DNA of 64,000 nucleotides from Carnobacterium_A sp047553015 (GTDB lineage Bacteria > Bacillota > Bacilli > Lactobacillales > Carnobacteriaceae): NCBI RefSeq assembly GCF_047553015.1, contig NZ_CP180212.1, forward strand, positions 2,205,818 to 2,269,817. The letters run 5' to 3'. Of this stretch, positions 1 to 8,009 are shown in pieces; position 1 is the stretch's first letter, and every line of letters begins with the position of its first letter. A program made the position numbers and the translations under genes. A model generated the notes under the pieces. The model worked only from the letters and a program-made list of their open reading frames with translations. It was not told the DNA's origin and made no database searches.

Positions 1-483
1 AGTTGTTCCAAAATTTTCTTTACCATTCTTATCTAATTTACTATTAAAGTAAACACCTGGTGAACGAACCAATTGAGAAACAATGACTCGTTCAGCTCCG
101 TTGATAACAAAAGTACCCATATCTGTCATCAGTGGGAAGTCGCCAAAGAAAACTTCTTGATCTTTAACTTCTCCTGTCACTTTATTAATTAAACGTAACT
201 TTACATAAATAGGCGCTGAGTAATTAGCATCATGAGAACGAGCTTCTTCAACTGTATATTTTGACTCTTGTAATTGATAGTCCAAGAACTCTAATGAAAG
301 GTTTCCTGCGAAGTCTTCTATCGGAGAAATGTCTTTAAACATCTCGCGTAAGCCTTCGTCTAAGAACCATTGGTAGGAATTGGTTTGAATTTCAATCAAA
401 TTTGGAAGTTCTAAAACTTCGCTGATTCGCGCAAAACTTTTACGTGTACGGTGTTTTCCGTAATTTACTAAGTGGCCTGCCAA
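1..483 (-). CDS. rpoB: RNA polymerase beta subunit RpoB, N-terminal part
   Basis: The first 161 codons of the beta subunit of RNA polymerase; the rest lies left of the window. The protein begins AGHLVNYGKHRTRKSFARI after the start residue and continues through RSHDANYSAPIYVKLRL, typical of Firmicute RpoB. The start is a TTG at 483-481, preceded by AAGGGGTG at good spacing. A GTG nine bases upstream overlaps that Shine-Dalgarno and is less likely. It follows rplJ-rplL and ybxB as in Bacillus. Product identity is certain from sequence; only the exact start is a judgement. Confidence 0.96.
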   Translation of the reverse strand, partial: MAGHLVNYGKHRTRKSFARISEVLELPNLIEIQTNSYQWFLDEGLREMFKDISPIEDFAGNLSLEFLDYQLQESKYTVEEARSHDANYSAPIYVKLRLINKVTGEVKDQEVFFGDFPLMTDMGTFVINGAERVIVSQLVRSPGVYFNSKLDKNGKENFGTT

Positions 484-539
484 CCTATTCACCCCTTAAA
501 ATTGTTTTGAATGTGCTTTTTAGAAAATCAAAATTAGTT

Positions 540-568
540 CCTTTACTTATATTACATTTAAATGTCAA
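540..568 (-). promoter_or_regulatory. candidate promoter for rpoB
   Basis: On the minus strand a perfect -35 TTGACA (568-563) is followed after 17 bases by a weak -10, TAAAGG (545-540). It lies between the ybxB terminator and the rpoB start. An alternative -10, TATAAG, overlaps the spacer. The surrounding 490-800 stretch holds only this candidate and the terminator hairpin. Confidence 0.35.
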
Positions 569-682
569 ATATTAACATTACGTAACATCGTGTAAATTAA
601 CCTATTTTTTGACAAAAAAAAACCAAAAGAGTCGTGAACTTTAAAATAAAAATCACATTTTCTTTTGTTTTCGTTAAAAAGC

Positions 683-708
683 GTGTTCTGGACAATATTT
701 CAGAACAC
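683..708 (-). terminator. intrinsic terminator after ybxB
   Basis: An 8-bp inverted repeat (GTGTTCTG / CAGAACAC) with a 10-base loop. On the minus strand it is followed by GCTTTTT. It lies about 100 bases downstream of the ybxB stop and upstream of rpoB, so it probably ends or attenuates transcription from the rplJL-ybxB side. Confidence 0.6.
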
Positions 709-802
709 TCTTATTCTAATCTACACACTGATTGCATTAGATTATTATACATCAAATAAATCAAACGGTCAAGACGAAATTAAAATCGCCTCATTCTCTA
801 GT

Positions 803-1408
803 TTAATTTTTTATGCTTTGAATAATCCAATATCCTTTATCTTTTATTAAAATTTCTGCATTTCCAAAGGTCTCTATCATCTTTTCTTTTGCGCTAGGCG
901 CTCCTTGCTTCTTTTGAATGACGATAGTTAATGTTCCTTGCGTTCTTAAACGATCAAAAGATCCTGTCAATATTTCGTGAACGACTTTTTTCCCTGCACG
1001 GATGGGCGGATTGCTGATAATTGCTGCAAAAGAATCACCTTCTACTTGTTGATAAATATCAGAAAGATGGATTTTTGCATTGTTAATCCGATTGTTAGAA
1101 GCATTTTGTTTCGCCAAACCTAACGCACGTTCATTAACATCTACCATCTCAACCATTCTTTCAGAGGCTTCTCTAGCTAACGAAAGTCCCATCGGTCCAT
1201 ATCCACAGCCTACATCTAGAATATTGCCTTCTACCATATTTTCTAAGTCAATCGTTTCAATTAACAAACGAGAGCCAAAATCGACTGTTTTTTTAGAAAA
1301 AACACCTAAATCTGTTACAAATTTAAATGTCTGTCCACGTAATTTATATGTCCAAGCTGACTGTTCACTTTCAGTATTGGGTTTGTTCGTAAAATAATGA
1401 TCTGCCAT
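803..1408 (-). CDS. ybxB: class I SAM-dependent methyltransferase, RsmC-like (YbxB)
   Basis: A 201-residue methyltransferase of the RsmC-like (MTS) family, probably modifying a guanine in 16S rRNA by analogy with RsmC; this substrate is inferred. The SAM-binding motif DVGCGYG is at residues 65-71 and the catalytic NPPI motif at 133-136, as in N2-guanine methyltransferases. The start ATG has AAGGAG at suitable distance. It sits between rplL and rpoB, the place of ybxB in Bacillus, and has its own flanking terminators. Family assignment is firm; the exact target is not visible. Confidence 0.88.
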   Translation of the reverse strand: MADHYFTNKPNTESEQSAWTYKLRGQTFKFVTDLGVFSKKTVDFGSRLLIETIDLENMVEGNILDVGCGYGPMGLSLAREASERMVEMVDVNERALGLAKQNASNNRINNAKIHLSDIYQQVEGDSFAAIISNPPIRAGKKVVHEILTGSFDRLRTQGTLTIVIQKKQGAPSAKEKMIETFGNAEILIKDKGYWIIQSIKN

Positions 1409-1446
1409 TTTAAAAAACTCCTTGTTTCACTTTTTATGATTAAAAA

Positions 1447-1470
1447 AGACACGCAGCGAACTGCGTGTCT
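1447..1470 (-). terminator. intrinsic terminator after rplL
   Basis: A perfect 10-bp stem (AGACACGCAG / CTGCGTGTCT) closed by a four-base loop that reads TTCG on the minus strand and followed there by TTTTTT. It ends the rplJ-rplL transcript just before ybxB. Confidence 0.9.
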
Positions 1471-1497
1471 CAAAAGTTTTCAACGTAAGTGGTTGAA

Positions 1498-1863
1498 TTA
1501 TTTAACTGTTACAGTTGCGCCAGCAGCTTCAAGAGCTTCTTTCATTGCTTCAGCGTCTTCTTTAGAGATATCTTCTTTAATTGCTGCAGGTGCTCCATCA
1601 ACTAAAGCTTTAGCTTCTTTCAAACCTAAGCCAGTTGCTTCGCGAACAGCTTTGATTACTTTAATTTTTGCGTCTCCAACAGCTGTTAATTCAACTGTGA
1701 ATTCTGTTTGCTCAGCAGCAGCAGATTCTGCTCCACCAGCAGCAGCTACAGGAGCTGCAGCTGTTACGCCAAATTCTTCTTCAATAGCTTTTACTAAGTC
1801 GTTTAATTCTAATACTGTTGATTCTTTCAAATCAGCAATGATTTGTTCAATGTTTAATGACAT
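1498..1863 (-). CDS. rplL: 50S ribosomal protein L7/L12
   Basis: A 121-residue acidic stalk protein that binds L10 as dimers and recruits translation GTPases. The N-terminal dimerisation helix is followed by an Ala/Gly-rich hinge (about residues 35-50) and the C-terminal domain with GLGLKEAKALVDGAP. Length matches the family. It follows rplJ with a 77-base gap and shares its leader; a strong terminator follows. The ATG has a GGAGG-type site upstream. Confidence 0.98.
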   Translation of the reverse strand: MSLNIEQIIADLKESTVLELNDLVKAIEEEFGVTAAAPVAAAGGAESAAAEQTEFTVELTAVGDAKIKVIKAVREATGLGLKEAKALVDGAPAAIKEDISKEDAEAMKEALEAAGATVTVK

Positions 1864-1940
1864 TGTTATATTCCTCCATTATTGGTTAGTTTTTTTTAGT
1901 ACTTTTTCTTTTCATATTGCCAAAAGAACGGTTTTTTTTA

Positions 1941-2444
1941 TTAAGCTACTTCTTCTTCTTTTGATTCTGCAACTGCTTTGATAATAAGAGCAGTATTGCG
2001 AATTGGAGCTTGAAGTACAGATAGTAACATTGATAGTAAACCATCGCGATTTGGTAATGTTGCAAGAGCGTTCATTTCTTCTGCTGATGATACTTTGCCT
2101 TCGATTACGCCACCTTTAATTTCTAAAGCTGATGCCACCTTAGCGAATTCTGCAATAATTTTTGCAGGTGCAATAACATCTTCATTACTAAAAGCAATAG
2201 CTGTAGGTCCTTTGAACACATCGTCCATTCCTTCTAAACCTGCTGCTTGCGCTGCACGGCTTAAAACAGAATTCTTGATTACTTGCATCACAATACCTGC
2301 ATCACGTAATTGTTTACGTAATTCAGTTACTTCTTGAACAGTTAATCCACGGTAATCCATTACTACAACTGATGCTGCATTTTGGAATTGTGTCGTTGCT
2401 GTTTCAACAAGCAATTGTTTTTCTGCGATTGCTGCTTGACTCAT
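1941..2444 (-). CDS. rplJ: 50S ribosomal protein L10
   Basis: L10, the base of the ribosomal stalk, 167 residues. The start is the ATG of MSQAAIAEKQ at 2444, behind GGGAGGTG; an open frame extends upstream into the leader but lacks family sequence. Core motifs DYRGLTVQEVTELRKQLR and KNSVLSRA are L10 signatures. It is first in the rplJ-rplL unit, and its mRNA leader is likely the target of L10-L12 feedback repression, as known in this family. Confidence 0.97.
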   Translation of the reverse strand: MSQAAIAEKQLLVETATTQFQNAASVVVMDYRGLTVQEVTELRKQLRDAGIVMQVIKNSVLSRAAQAAGLEGMDDVFKGPTAIAFSNEDVIAPAKIIAEFAKVASALEIKGGVIEGKVSSAEEMNALATLPNRDGLLSMLLSVLQAPIRNTALIIKAVAESKEEEVA

Positions 2445-2660
2445 TAAATTTTCACCTCCCGATCGATTGATGGAATCTTTTCGTGTAGCCAACTTAAATC
2501 GTTTGCACAACGCAAAAACTCCATGTCACCGTAGACATAGAGGGAGTGTTGTATGCTTTCACATATCATCCTCGGCAGGAATTTAAGGCATAAAGCCACC
2601 TACTGTCTTCGGTAATAGTACTTAACTTAGACGATTTTAACAAGACAAATCGTCTAGGTC
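2445..2660 (-). promoter_or_regulatory. L10 leader (ribosomal protein autoregulatory RNA)
   Basis: About 215 bases between rplA and rplJ are rich in paired segments, including a hairpin TAGACGATTT / AAATCGTCTA at 2629-2655 and a short stem around 2602-2614. Position and size fit the L10 leader known upstream of rplJL in Firmicutes, where L10-L12 binds to shut off its own synthesis. I recognise it by context and partial pairing, not a full structural match. Confidence 0.6.
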
Positions 2661-2677
2661 AAGACATTTATTATTTT

Positions 2678-3370
2678 TTATGCAAATGTATTAGCGTCAA
2701 CTTTAACACCAGGTCCAAATGTGCTAGTGATTGATATATTTTTAATATATTGACCTTTAGCAGTTGATGGTTTCACTTTAAGCATTGTGTCATTGATTGT
2801 ACCAAAGTTTTCAATTAATTTAGCTGTATCAAATGATACTTTTCCGATAGGAGCATGAACGTTTCCTGCTTTGTCTACACGGTAAGTAACTTTACCAGCT
2901 TTAATTTCATTGATTGCTTTAGTAACATCCATCGTAACAGTACCTGTCTTAGGGTTAGGCATTAAACCTTTGGGTCCTAAAACGCGTCCTAAACGACCAA
3001 CTTCAGCCATCATGTCTGGTGTTGCTACAACAACGTCAAAATCAAACCATCCACCATTGATTTTTTGAACTAATTCAGCTTCGCCGACATAGTCTGCTCC
3101 AGCTGCTTCTGCTTCTTTTGCTTTGTCGCCTTTAGCGAAAACCAAAACTTTTTGTGTTTTACCTGTTCCGTTTGGAAGAACAACTGCCCCACGAATTTGT
3201 TGGTCAGCTTTTTTAGGGTCTACACCAAGTCTGTATGCTACTTCAATTGTTTCATCAAATTTAGCAAAACTAGTTTCTTTTATCAAAGCTACAGCTTCTT
3301 CTACAGTATAAAGTTTTTCAACATCTACTTTTTCTAAAGCTGCTAAATATTGTTTACCTTTTTTAGCCAT
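2678..3370 (-). CDS. rplA: 50S ribosomal protein L1
   Basis: L1, 230 residues, binds 23S rRNA at the L1 stalk and its own operon mRNA. Sequence MAKKGKQYLAALEKVD, the segment RVLGPKGLMPNPKTGTV and the C-terminal GQYIKNISI region are diagnostic. The ATG has a good Shine-Dalgarno. It follows rplK with about 97 bases between them that include a short hairpin. Confidence 0.98.
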   Translation of the reverse strand: MAKKGKQYLAALEKVDVEKLYTVEEAVALIKETSFAKFDETIEVAYRLGVDPKKADQQIRGAVVLPNGTGKTQKVLVFAKGDKAKEAEAAGADYVGEAELVQKINGGWFDFDVVVATPDMMAEVGRLGRVLGPKGLMPNPKTGTVTMDVTKAINEIKAGKVTYRVDKAGNVHAPIGKVSFDTAKLIENFGTINDTMLKVKPSTAKGQYIKNISITSTFGPGVKVDANTFA

Positions 3371-3422
3371 GTTTTTATTCCTCCTTGATTGTGGTTATAG
3401 CGGTTTTACCTCCCACTTGATC

Positions 3423-3442
3423 CTCGTCTTATTCTAGACGAG
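3423..3442 (-). other. hairpin between rplK and rplA
   Basis: A 7-bp perfect inverted repeat, CTCGTCT / AGACGAG with a six-base loop, lies between the rplK stop and the rplA Shine-Dalgarno. It has no U-tract, so it is more likely an mRNA processing or translational-control element than a terminator. Confidence 0.35.
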
Positions 3443-3467
3443 AGACACTGAGAAGCGTATTTCGGGA

Positions 3468-3893
3468 TTAACCTTCGACAGTAATTCCCATGCTTCGTGC
3501 AGTACCTTCTACCATTTGCATAGCAGCTTCAACAGTTGCAGCATTTAGGTCAGGCATTTTTGTTTCAGCAATTTCTTGTACTTGTGCACTTGTAACAGTT
3601 GCAACTTTTTTCTTGTTTGGTTCACCGGATGCTTTATCAATACCAGCAGCTTTCTTAAGCAAAACAGCCGCAGGCGGTGTTTTTGTAACAAATGTAAATG
3701 AACGATCTTCATATACAGAAATAACAACTGGTGTTAGTAATCCACCTAAATCTTGCGTACGTGCATTGAATTCTTTACAGAATCCCATGATGTTCACTTG
3801 CGCTTGACCTAAAGCTGGACCTACTGGTGGAGCTGGACTTGCTTTTCCTGCAGGAATCTGCAATTTAACTAACTTAACAACTTTTTTGGCCAC
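3468..3893 (-). CDS. rplK: 50S ribosomal protein L11
   Basis: L11, 141 residues, part of the GTPase-associated centre and needed for RelA activation. The protein starts at GTG 3893 (AKKVVKLVKLQIPAGKASPA after the start residue), eight bases after AAGGAGG; the longer frame upstream reads through the leader and is rejected. Motifs PPVGPALGQAQVNIMGFCK and the C-terminal GTARSMGI are typical. First gene of the rplK-rplA pair. Confidence 0.97.
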   Translation of the reverse strand: MAKKVVKLVKLQIPAGKASPAPPVGPALGQAQVNIMGFCKEFNARTQDLGGLLTPVVISVYEDRSFTFVTKTPPAAVLLKKAAGIDKASGEPNKKKVATVTSAQVQEIAETKMPDLNAATVEAAMQMVEGTARSMGITVEG

Positions 3894-3922
3894 GTGACAT
3901 ACCTCCTTGAATGAGTCCGCGA

Positions 3923-3956
3923 TGTGGTTAATGGGGCTAAGATTTCCCCTCCCACA
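3923..3956 (-). promoter_or_regulatory. putative L1/L11 operon leader hairpin
   Basis: In the rplK 5' leader the minus strand can pair TGTGGGAGGGG with CCCC and CCACA around a short loop, just ahead of the start codon. L1 is known to repress the L11-L1 operon by binding such a leader structure. This element is a candidate for that site by position and the G-rich/C-rich pairing only. Confidence 0.4.
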
Positions 3957-3985
3957 TTTGTTCATACGTAAAAACGTACTAATTG

Positions 3986-4014
3986 ACTATAGCATCTTTA
4001 ATGCCATACAACAA
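3986..4014 (-). promoter_or_regulatory. promoter of rplK-rplA
   Basis: Minus-strand -35 TTGTTG (4014-4009), 17-base spacer, -10 TATAGT (3991-3986) with an extended -10 TGC just before it. It lies about 95 bases upstream of the rplK start and downstream of the membrane-protein gene. Confidence 0.7.
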
Positions 4015-4032
4015 GTCTTAATTCACTTTTTT

Positions 4033-4479
4033 TTATTTTGATCGAAATTTTTTCAAAGATGTTGTTGAATTGTTAGTAGTTGTTTTATTTTTAGGTCTTT
4101 TTATGAATTGGACGAAACCATAAATAATTCCTGCAACTACACTGTAGACAAAAAAGAGTACTATAAATCCCCAAAGCCCTATTACAGCATCACTAAACTC
4201 CATTTGCCCTCGATTGGTAATGGCTTGTTGGATTTCAATCGCAAAAACTAAAACAACCATTACAGTAAATGTATAGATAAATGCTAGAATCGTTGTTTTA
4301 AATTTAAACTTGTCAATCCACTTAAACACGGGATAAACTAATAGAAAAAATGCGATACCTACTAGTCCAATTACCCAGAAATGCAATTCTTTATCTGTCA
4401 TTTGTATCCCTATTCGTAAAGAGATTTGATCATGTATTTCGTTAACTAAACTAGCTAACCACAAAATGAGAACCTTCAT
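4033..4479 (-). CDS. small multi-pass membrane protein, weakly VanZ-like
   Basis: A 148-residue protein with about four hydrophobic segments (near residues 1-12, 33-50, 64-82 and 100-122) and a charged, Ser/Thr/Lys-rich tail. The segment EIQQAITNRGQMEFSDAVIG resembles the E-x2-Q...R...D signature of VanZ-like proteins, but I would not assign it firmly. The start ATG follows AAAGGAGG. It lies between nusG and rplK, genes that are adjacent in Bacillus, and is flanked by the nusG terminator and the rplK promoter. Function unknown. Confidence 0.75.
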   Translation of the reverse strand: MKVLILWLASLVNEIHDQISLRIGIQMTDKELHFWVIGLVGIAFFLLVYPVFKWIDKFKFKTTILAFIYTFTVMVVLVFAIEIQQAITNRGQMEFSDAVIGLWGFIVLFFVYSVVAGIIYGFVQFIKRPKNKTTTNNSTTSLKKFRSK

Positions 4480-4553
4480 AACGTTCCTCCTTTTCTAACT
4501 CGTCCTTACTCTTAAGAATAAAGCTGCCTATTCTATCAGAATGAAGACAAAAA

Positions 4554-4610
4554 CCTTTTGCAAAATGAGAAGAAACCATTTATTCTGGTTTTATCACTTT
4601 TCACAAAAGG
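4554..4610 (-). terminator. terminator after nusG
   Basis: A long hairpin whose outer stem CCTTTTG / CAAAAGG encloses a second AACCA / TGGTT stem. On the minus strand it ends in GGTTTTTG. It lies directly after the nusG stop. Confidence 0.8.
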
Positions 4611-4623
4611 CTACTAGTCTTTT

Positions 4624-5172
4624 TTAAAGTTTATCTGCTTGTTCAAAATCAAGCTCTGTGCTTGTTTCGCGACCAAACATCTCAACATTTACTTTTAATT
4701 TAGCTTTTTCTTGTTCGATTTCAGTAATTTTACCAATCATTCCACTGAAAGCACCTTCAATAATCGTAACAGACTCGCCTACTTCGAATTCAATTTCTTT
4801 ATGGCGTGAGCTGATTCCTAAACGACGTAAGATAACTTCAATTTCTTCTTTTAATAGCGGTGCTGGCTTACTTCCCGCTCCATGAGAACCGACAAAACCA
4901 GTTACACCTGGAGTATTACGGACCACATACCAAGAATCATCAGACATGATCATCTCTACTAGTACATAACCTGGAAATGTTTTTTTCATTGTTACTTTAT
5001 CTTTACCATTTTTCTTTTCTGTTTCCTCTTCTTCAGGGATAACAACGCGGAAAATATACTCTTCCATTCCCATACTATTTGCACGTGACTCAATGTTTTG
5101 TTTTACTTTATTCTCGTAACCTGAATAAGTGTGCAAAACATACCAATGTTTTTCAATTTCAACTTGTTCCAC
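4624..5172 (-). CDS. nusG: transcription termination/antitermination factor NusG
   Basis: NusG, 182 residues, binds RNA polymerase and modulates pausing and termination. The N-terminal NGN domain starts EKHWYVLHTYSGYENKVK and includes PGYVLVEM; the C-terminal KOW domain is around residues 125-160 (GESVTIIEGAFSGMIGKI). Normal length for Firmicutes. It follows secE, but a hairpin with a U-tract lies in the gap, so part of the secE transcript may stop before nusG. Confidence 0.97.
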   Translation of the reverse strand: MEQVEIEKHWYVLHTYSGYENKVKQNIESRANSMGMEEYIFRVVIPEEEETEKKNGKDKVTMKKTFPGYVLVEMIMSDDSWYVVRNTPGVTGFVGSHGAGSKPAPLLKEEIEVILRRLGISSRHKEIEFEVGESVTIIEGAFSGMIGKITEIEQEKAKLKVNVEMFGRETSTELDFEQADKL

Positions 5173-5247
5173 TATTATCTCTCCTATCTATTCATTAATC
5201 CATTTGTTTTTATCGTCAATCCTTGTCGTTAGTTTAAGTCAAACAAA

Positions 5248-5276
5248 AAAACCTTCGTTAAGATTAAGAAGGTTTT
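5248..5276 (-). terminator. terminator-like hairpin between secE and nusG
   Basis: Inverted repeat AAAACCTTC / GAAGGTTTT. On the minus strand the descending arm runs into TTTTTTTG, a canonical intrinsic terminator form. It lies between two genes usually cotranscribed, so it may be partial. Confidence 0.7.
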
Positions 5277-5342
5277 GGCAAGTCCTTTATTTGTGGTTAG
5301 TATACCATCTTCTAGGCAAACTCGCCAGTAAATTTGGTCGTT

Positions 5343-5522
5343 TTATAAAATAAAATCAAGAATAGAATCAATTCCGAAGTCAACAACCATAAAGAAAATC
5401 GCAAATAACAGACAAACTCCAAACACAATAATTGTGTTTCTTTTTAATTCTTTACTTGTCGGCCAAGTGACAGCTTTCATTTCACGACTTACGCCACCTA
5501 AAAAACCTTTTATTTTACTCAT
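5343..5522 (-). CDS. secE: preprotein translocase subunit SecE
   Basis: SecE, 59 residues, the small clamp subunit of SecYEG. The start is the ATG of MSKIKGFLGG at 5522, behind GGAGGGAA; the longer open frame upstream is rejected. The conserved VSREMKAVTWPTSKELKR segment precedes one membrane helix (about residues 32-55). It sits between rpmG and nusG as in Bacillus. Confidence 0.95.
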   Translation of the reverse strand: MSKIKGFLGGVSREMKAVTWPTSKELKRNTIIVFGVCLLFAIFFMVVDFGIDSILDFIL

Positions 5523-5557
5523 GTCTATTCCCTCCGAAAAATTCATTAAACTATTTT

Positions 5558-5710
5558 TTATTTCGTTTCACGATGCATTGTGTGTTGATTGCAATATTTA
5601 CAAAACTTCTTTACTTCTAGTCGTTCCGTACGTCCAGCACTATTCACTTTTTTAGAATAGTTTCTAGATCCGCAAACCGAACAAGCTAGGGCAGATTTTT
5701 TAACAGTCAT
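5558..5710 (-). CDS. rpmG: 50S ribosomal protein L33, zinc-binding type
   Basis: L33, 50 residues. It starts at MTVKKSALACS (ATG at 5710, AGGTGA upstream); the ORF extends further 5' without family sequence. It keeps both CxxC pairs (CSVC and CKYC), so it is the zinc-binding form. It heads the rpmG-secE-nusG series. In Bacillus its upstream neighbour is sigH; here the electron-transfer locus intervenes. Confidence 0.95.
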   Translation of the reverse strand: MTVKKSALACSVCGSRNYSKKVNSAGRTERLEVKKFCKYCNQHTMHRETK

Positions 5711-5822
5711 TTTTTCACCTATACTTTCTATTTTAGCGAGTGAAATCTCATTAAATTTAACACCCCTTTGCTGAAGTGTCAATTATTCTTTTTATTTTTT
5801 GAAATAACACCAGATTTCCCAG

Positions 5823-6767
5823 CTAATGAACGAACAGTAAACTAGCCGTTAACAATAGAATTTCTGCTACACTAAAAATAGAGATATTTTTAATTGCAAC
5901 AGAAAATGTTTTTTCTTTTATCTGTTCTTGGTTAAATTCATGAAGATTTTTCTTAGTTGGAATAACTGTAACTAAAATCAGCAGTACTATGGGATGCATT
6001 AATTTGAAAGCTACTGCTAGAATAATAACGACATAGGAACCATACATTAATAGATTAAATAATAAAATAGCATTTTTTTTTCCTATATAAAATGGCAATG
6101 TATATCGATGATTCCCAATATCTTGATCCAAGTCACATATATTATTGGCTAACATAATGTTTGCGATTAAAAAGACTGTCGGGAGTGAAACAAATGCTAT
6201 TTTAATAATAGCGAGATAGTTCCCTATCAAAAGAAAGGTTGTTCCTTGAAAAATCAAGTCTAATAATACGCTTGATTCTACATTAACATAAACTGTAATA
6301 AAGAAAATCCCAAACCCCATAACCAAGCCGGAAAGGATCTCTCCTAATGGCATTCTTGAGATTGGTACCGGGCCAAATGTGTAAAATATACCTACAATAA
6401 AACAAGCTCCTCCCATAAAGAGCAACAGAATAGTCGTTTGATAAACCAACCAAATTCCTAACATTGAAGCACTACTTAACATGAAAATGATTAGTCGTTT
6501 AACTACTTTTTCAGAAATAGTTTCTTGTCCGATGATATTGACTTCTTTCTTGTAGGTCGTATCTTTGGCTTTTTGATAATCCATTAAATTATTAATAGCT
6601 GTTGTCGTCATATCAAATAGCAGCATCGCTGTAAAAAATATGAGTGTATTCACTAAATTAAAAGACTTAAAATAGGTACGAGAAAATAAAGCACCTAATA
6701 AAAATGGGAATAAACTAGCAATTTTTGTTTGTATTTCAACAAGCTTTAAAAAAACAGTTAGTGTCAA
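5823..6767 (-). CDS. dmkA: UbiA/MenA-family prenyltransferase, DmkA-like
   Basis: A 314-residue integral membrane prenyltransferase. The first Asp-rich motif NNLMDYQKAKD and the second NNICDLDQDIGNHRY are the UbiA signatures that bind the prenyl diphosphate. In the Listeria extracellular electron transfer locus the equivalent enzyme makes the demethylmenaquinone used by Ndh2. The start is TTG at 6767, seven bases after AAGGAG. It is last of the minus-strand arm pplA-fmnB-dmkA. A housekeeping menaquinone role is possible, but the neighbours favour electron transfer. Confidence 0.9.
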   Translation of the reverse strand: MTLTVFLKLVEIQTKIASLFPFLLGALFSRTYFKSFNLVNTLIFFTAMLLFDMTTTAINNLMDYQKAKDTTYKKEVNIIGQETISEKVVKRLIIFMLSSASMLGIWLVYQTTILLLFMGGACFIVGIFYTFGPVPISRMPLGEILSGLVMGFGIFFITVYVNVESSVLLDLIFQGTTFLLIGNYLAIIKIAFVSLPTVFLIANIMLANNICDLDQDIGNHRYTLPFYIGKKNAILLFNLLMYGSYVVIILAVAFKLMHPIVLLILVTVIPTKKNLHEFNQEQIKEKTFSVAIKNISIFSVAEILLLTASLLFVH

Positions 6768-6806
6768 CGACGTACTCCTTCTTTCCTACAGCTAATAGTG
6801 AATTTT

Positions 6807-7877
6807 TTATTGTTCATTTTCTAAAGTAAACTCATCGTCATTTAGCCTAAAGAGACCTTCAAGTCCTTCAGATAAATAAATAGACTTATCTTTTGTGATG
6901 AAAACAGCCTCTATATCTTTGCTTTGATTGATAAAGTCTAGCCCACCTTCTAACCCTTTAGAGAAAACTTCCGTTGAAAGTCCATCACCGTCTATCGATT
7001 TTTCTGCAATAATACTAACTCCAGCTAAACTATTTTCAAAAGGATATCCTGTTTTCGGATCAAGTAAATGATGGTATTTTTTCCCATCTACTTCAATAAA
7101 ACGCTCATAAATGCCTGATGTTACTATCGTTTTATCGCTCAGTGGAATCGATCCCACTATTTCGCCACGTACCTCAAAAGGATTTTGAATCCCTACATTC
7201 CATTCAGCGCCTTTAGCTCGAGGGCTATTTCCCAAAACATAGATATTGCCTCCTAAATCAACAATTGCTGTATCTACTTCGTTGGCTTTCAAAACCTTTA
7301 CTGCTTCATCAGTAATATACCCTTTTGCAATTGCACCTAAGTCCAAACGCATATTTTTATCTCTTAAAAAAATGGTTTGTTGCTCGTCATCTAACATTAC
7401 TTTTTTGTAGTCTATTGAAGCTAATGACGATTCAATTTCGGGTTGAGCCGGTTTTTTAGCATCATCAAATCCAATATGCCACAGGCTTGTTAATGGACCA
7501 ATTGTCATGTCAAAAGTACCATCACTATCCTTACTGTATCCATACGCAGCTTGTAATAAGGAGTAAACATCGTCAGAAACTTCCATTGGCCCGATACCGG
7601 CTTGTTCATTTATCTTTTCAACTTCAGATGCCCCGTCATTTACTGTGATTTTTTCAGATAGTTCTTCAATTCGGTCAAAAACACTTGTTAAAACTTCTTG
7701 CTTACCCTCATCGTAAATCTTCACATTTACTACTGTTCCCATTAAAAATTCTGTTCTGGTGTATGGTTCACTCGCTAAATCACTTTCTTCTTTTTTCTCT
7801 TTTGTACTGCAACCAGAAATAATAAGTCCTACACTAAATAAAAGAAGTAACCAGTCCCAATTCTTTTTAGCTTTCAA
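6807..7877 (-). CDS. fmnB: FAD:protein FMN transferase lipoprotein (ApbE/FmnB)
   Basis: ApbE family, 356 residues. It transfers FMN from FAD to Thr/Ser of acceptor proteins outside the membrane, here probably PplA. I place the start at TTG 7877 (KAKKNWDWLLLLFSVG follows), eight bases after AAAGGAG; the ORF extends to 7916 with no ribosome site. A signal peptide ends in a lipobox with Cys23. ApbE motifs FLMGTVVNV, DGTFDMTIGPL, DLGAIAKGY and HHLLDPKTGYP are present. A hairpin separates it from pplA. Confidence 0.93.
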   Translation of the reverse strand: MKAKKNWDWLLLLFSVGLIISGCSTKEKKEESDLASEPYTRTEFLMGTVVNVKIYDEGKQEVLTSVFDRIEELSEKITVNDGASEVEKINEQAGIGPMEVSDDVYSLLQAAYGYSKDSDGTFDMTIGPLTSLWHIGFDDAKKPAQPEIESSLASIDYKKVMLDDEQQTIFLRDKNMRLDLGAIAKGYITDEAVKVLKANEVDTAIVDLGGNIYVLGNSPRAKGAEWNVGIQNPFEVRGEIVGSIPLSDKTIVTSGIYERFIEVDGKKYHHLLDPKTGYPFENSLAGVSIIAEKSIDGDGLSTEVFSKGLEGGLDFINQSKDIEAVFITKDKSIYLSEGLEGLFRLNDDEFTLENEQ

Positions 7878-7948
7878 TGCGTTCGCTCCTTTGCTTAGTT
7901 TAGACAATCCTATCAAAATTACTGATTAAAGTGAAGATGAAATTTCAA

Positions 7949-7979
7949 CAAGGTCCCAGAAATTAATCTAAGACCTTGT
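7949..7979 (-). other. hairpin between pplA and fmnB
   Basis: Inverted repeat ACAAGGTC / GACCTTGT with further inner pairing. On the minus strand there is no clear U-tract, so it may reduce read-through or stabilise the upstream pplA mRNA, which would raise lipoprotein over enzyme levels. That role is inferred. Confidence 0.5.
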
Positions 7980-8009
7980 CCATTTAGTTTATTAAATTAA
8001 TAGAAAATT

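Noticed and set aside
665..850. 61-codon plus-strand ORF between rpoB and ybxB
   Set aside because: It overlaps the terminator and the ybxB end, has no ribosome site and its sequence is random hydrophobic.
3884..3899. CACGTG core at the rplK start, considered as parS
   Set aside because: The flanks do not match TGTTTCACGTGAAACA; CACGTG arises from the GTG start codon context.
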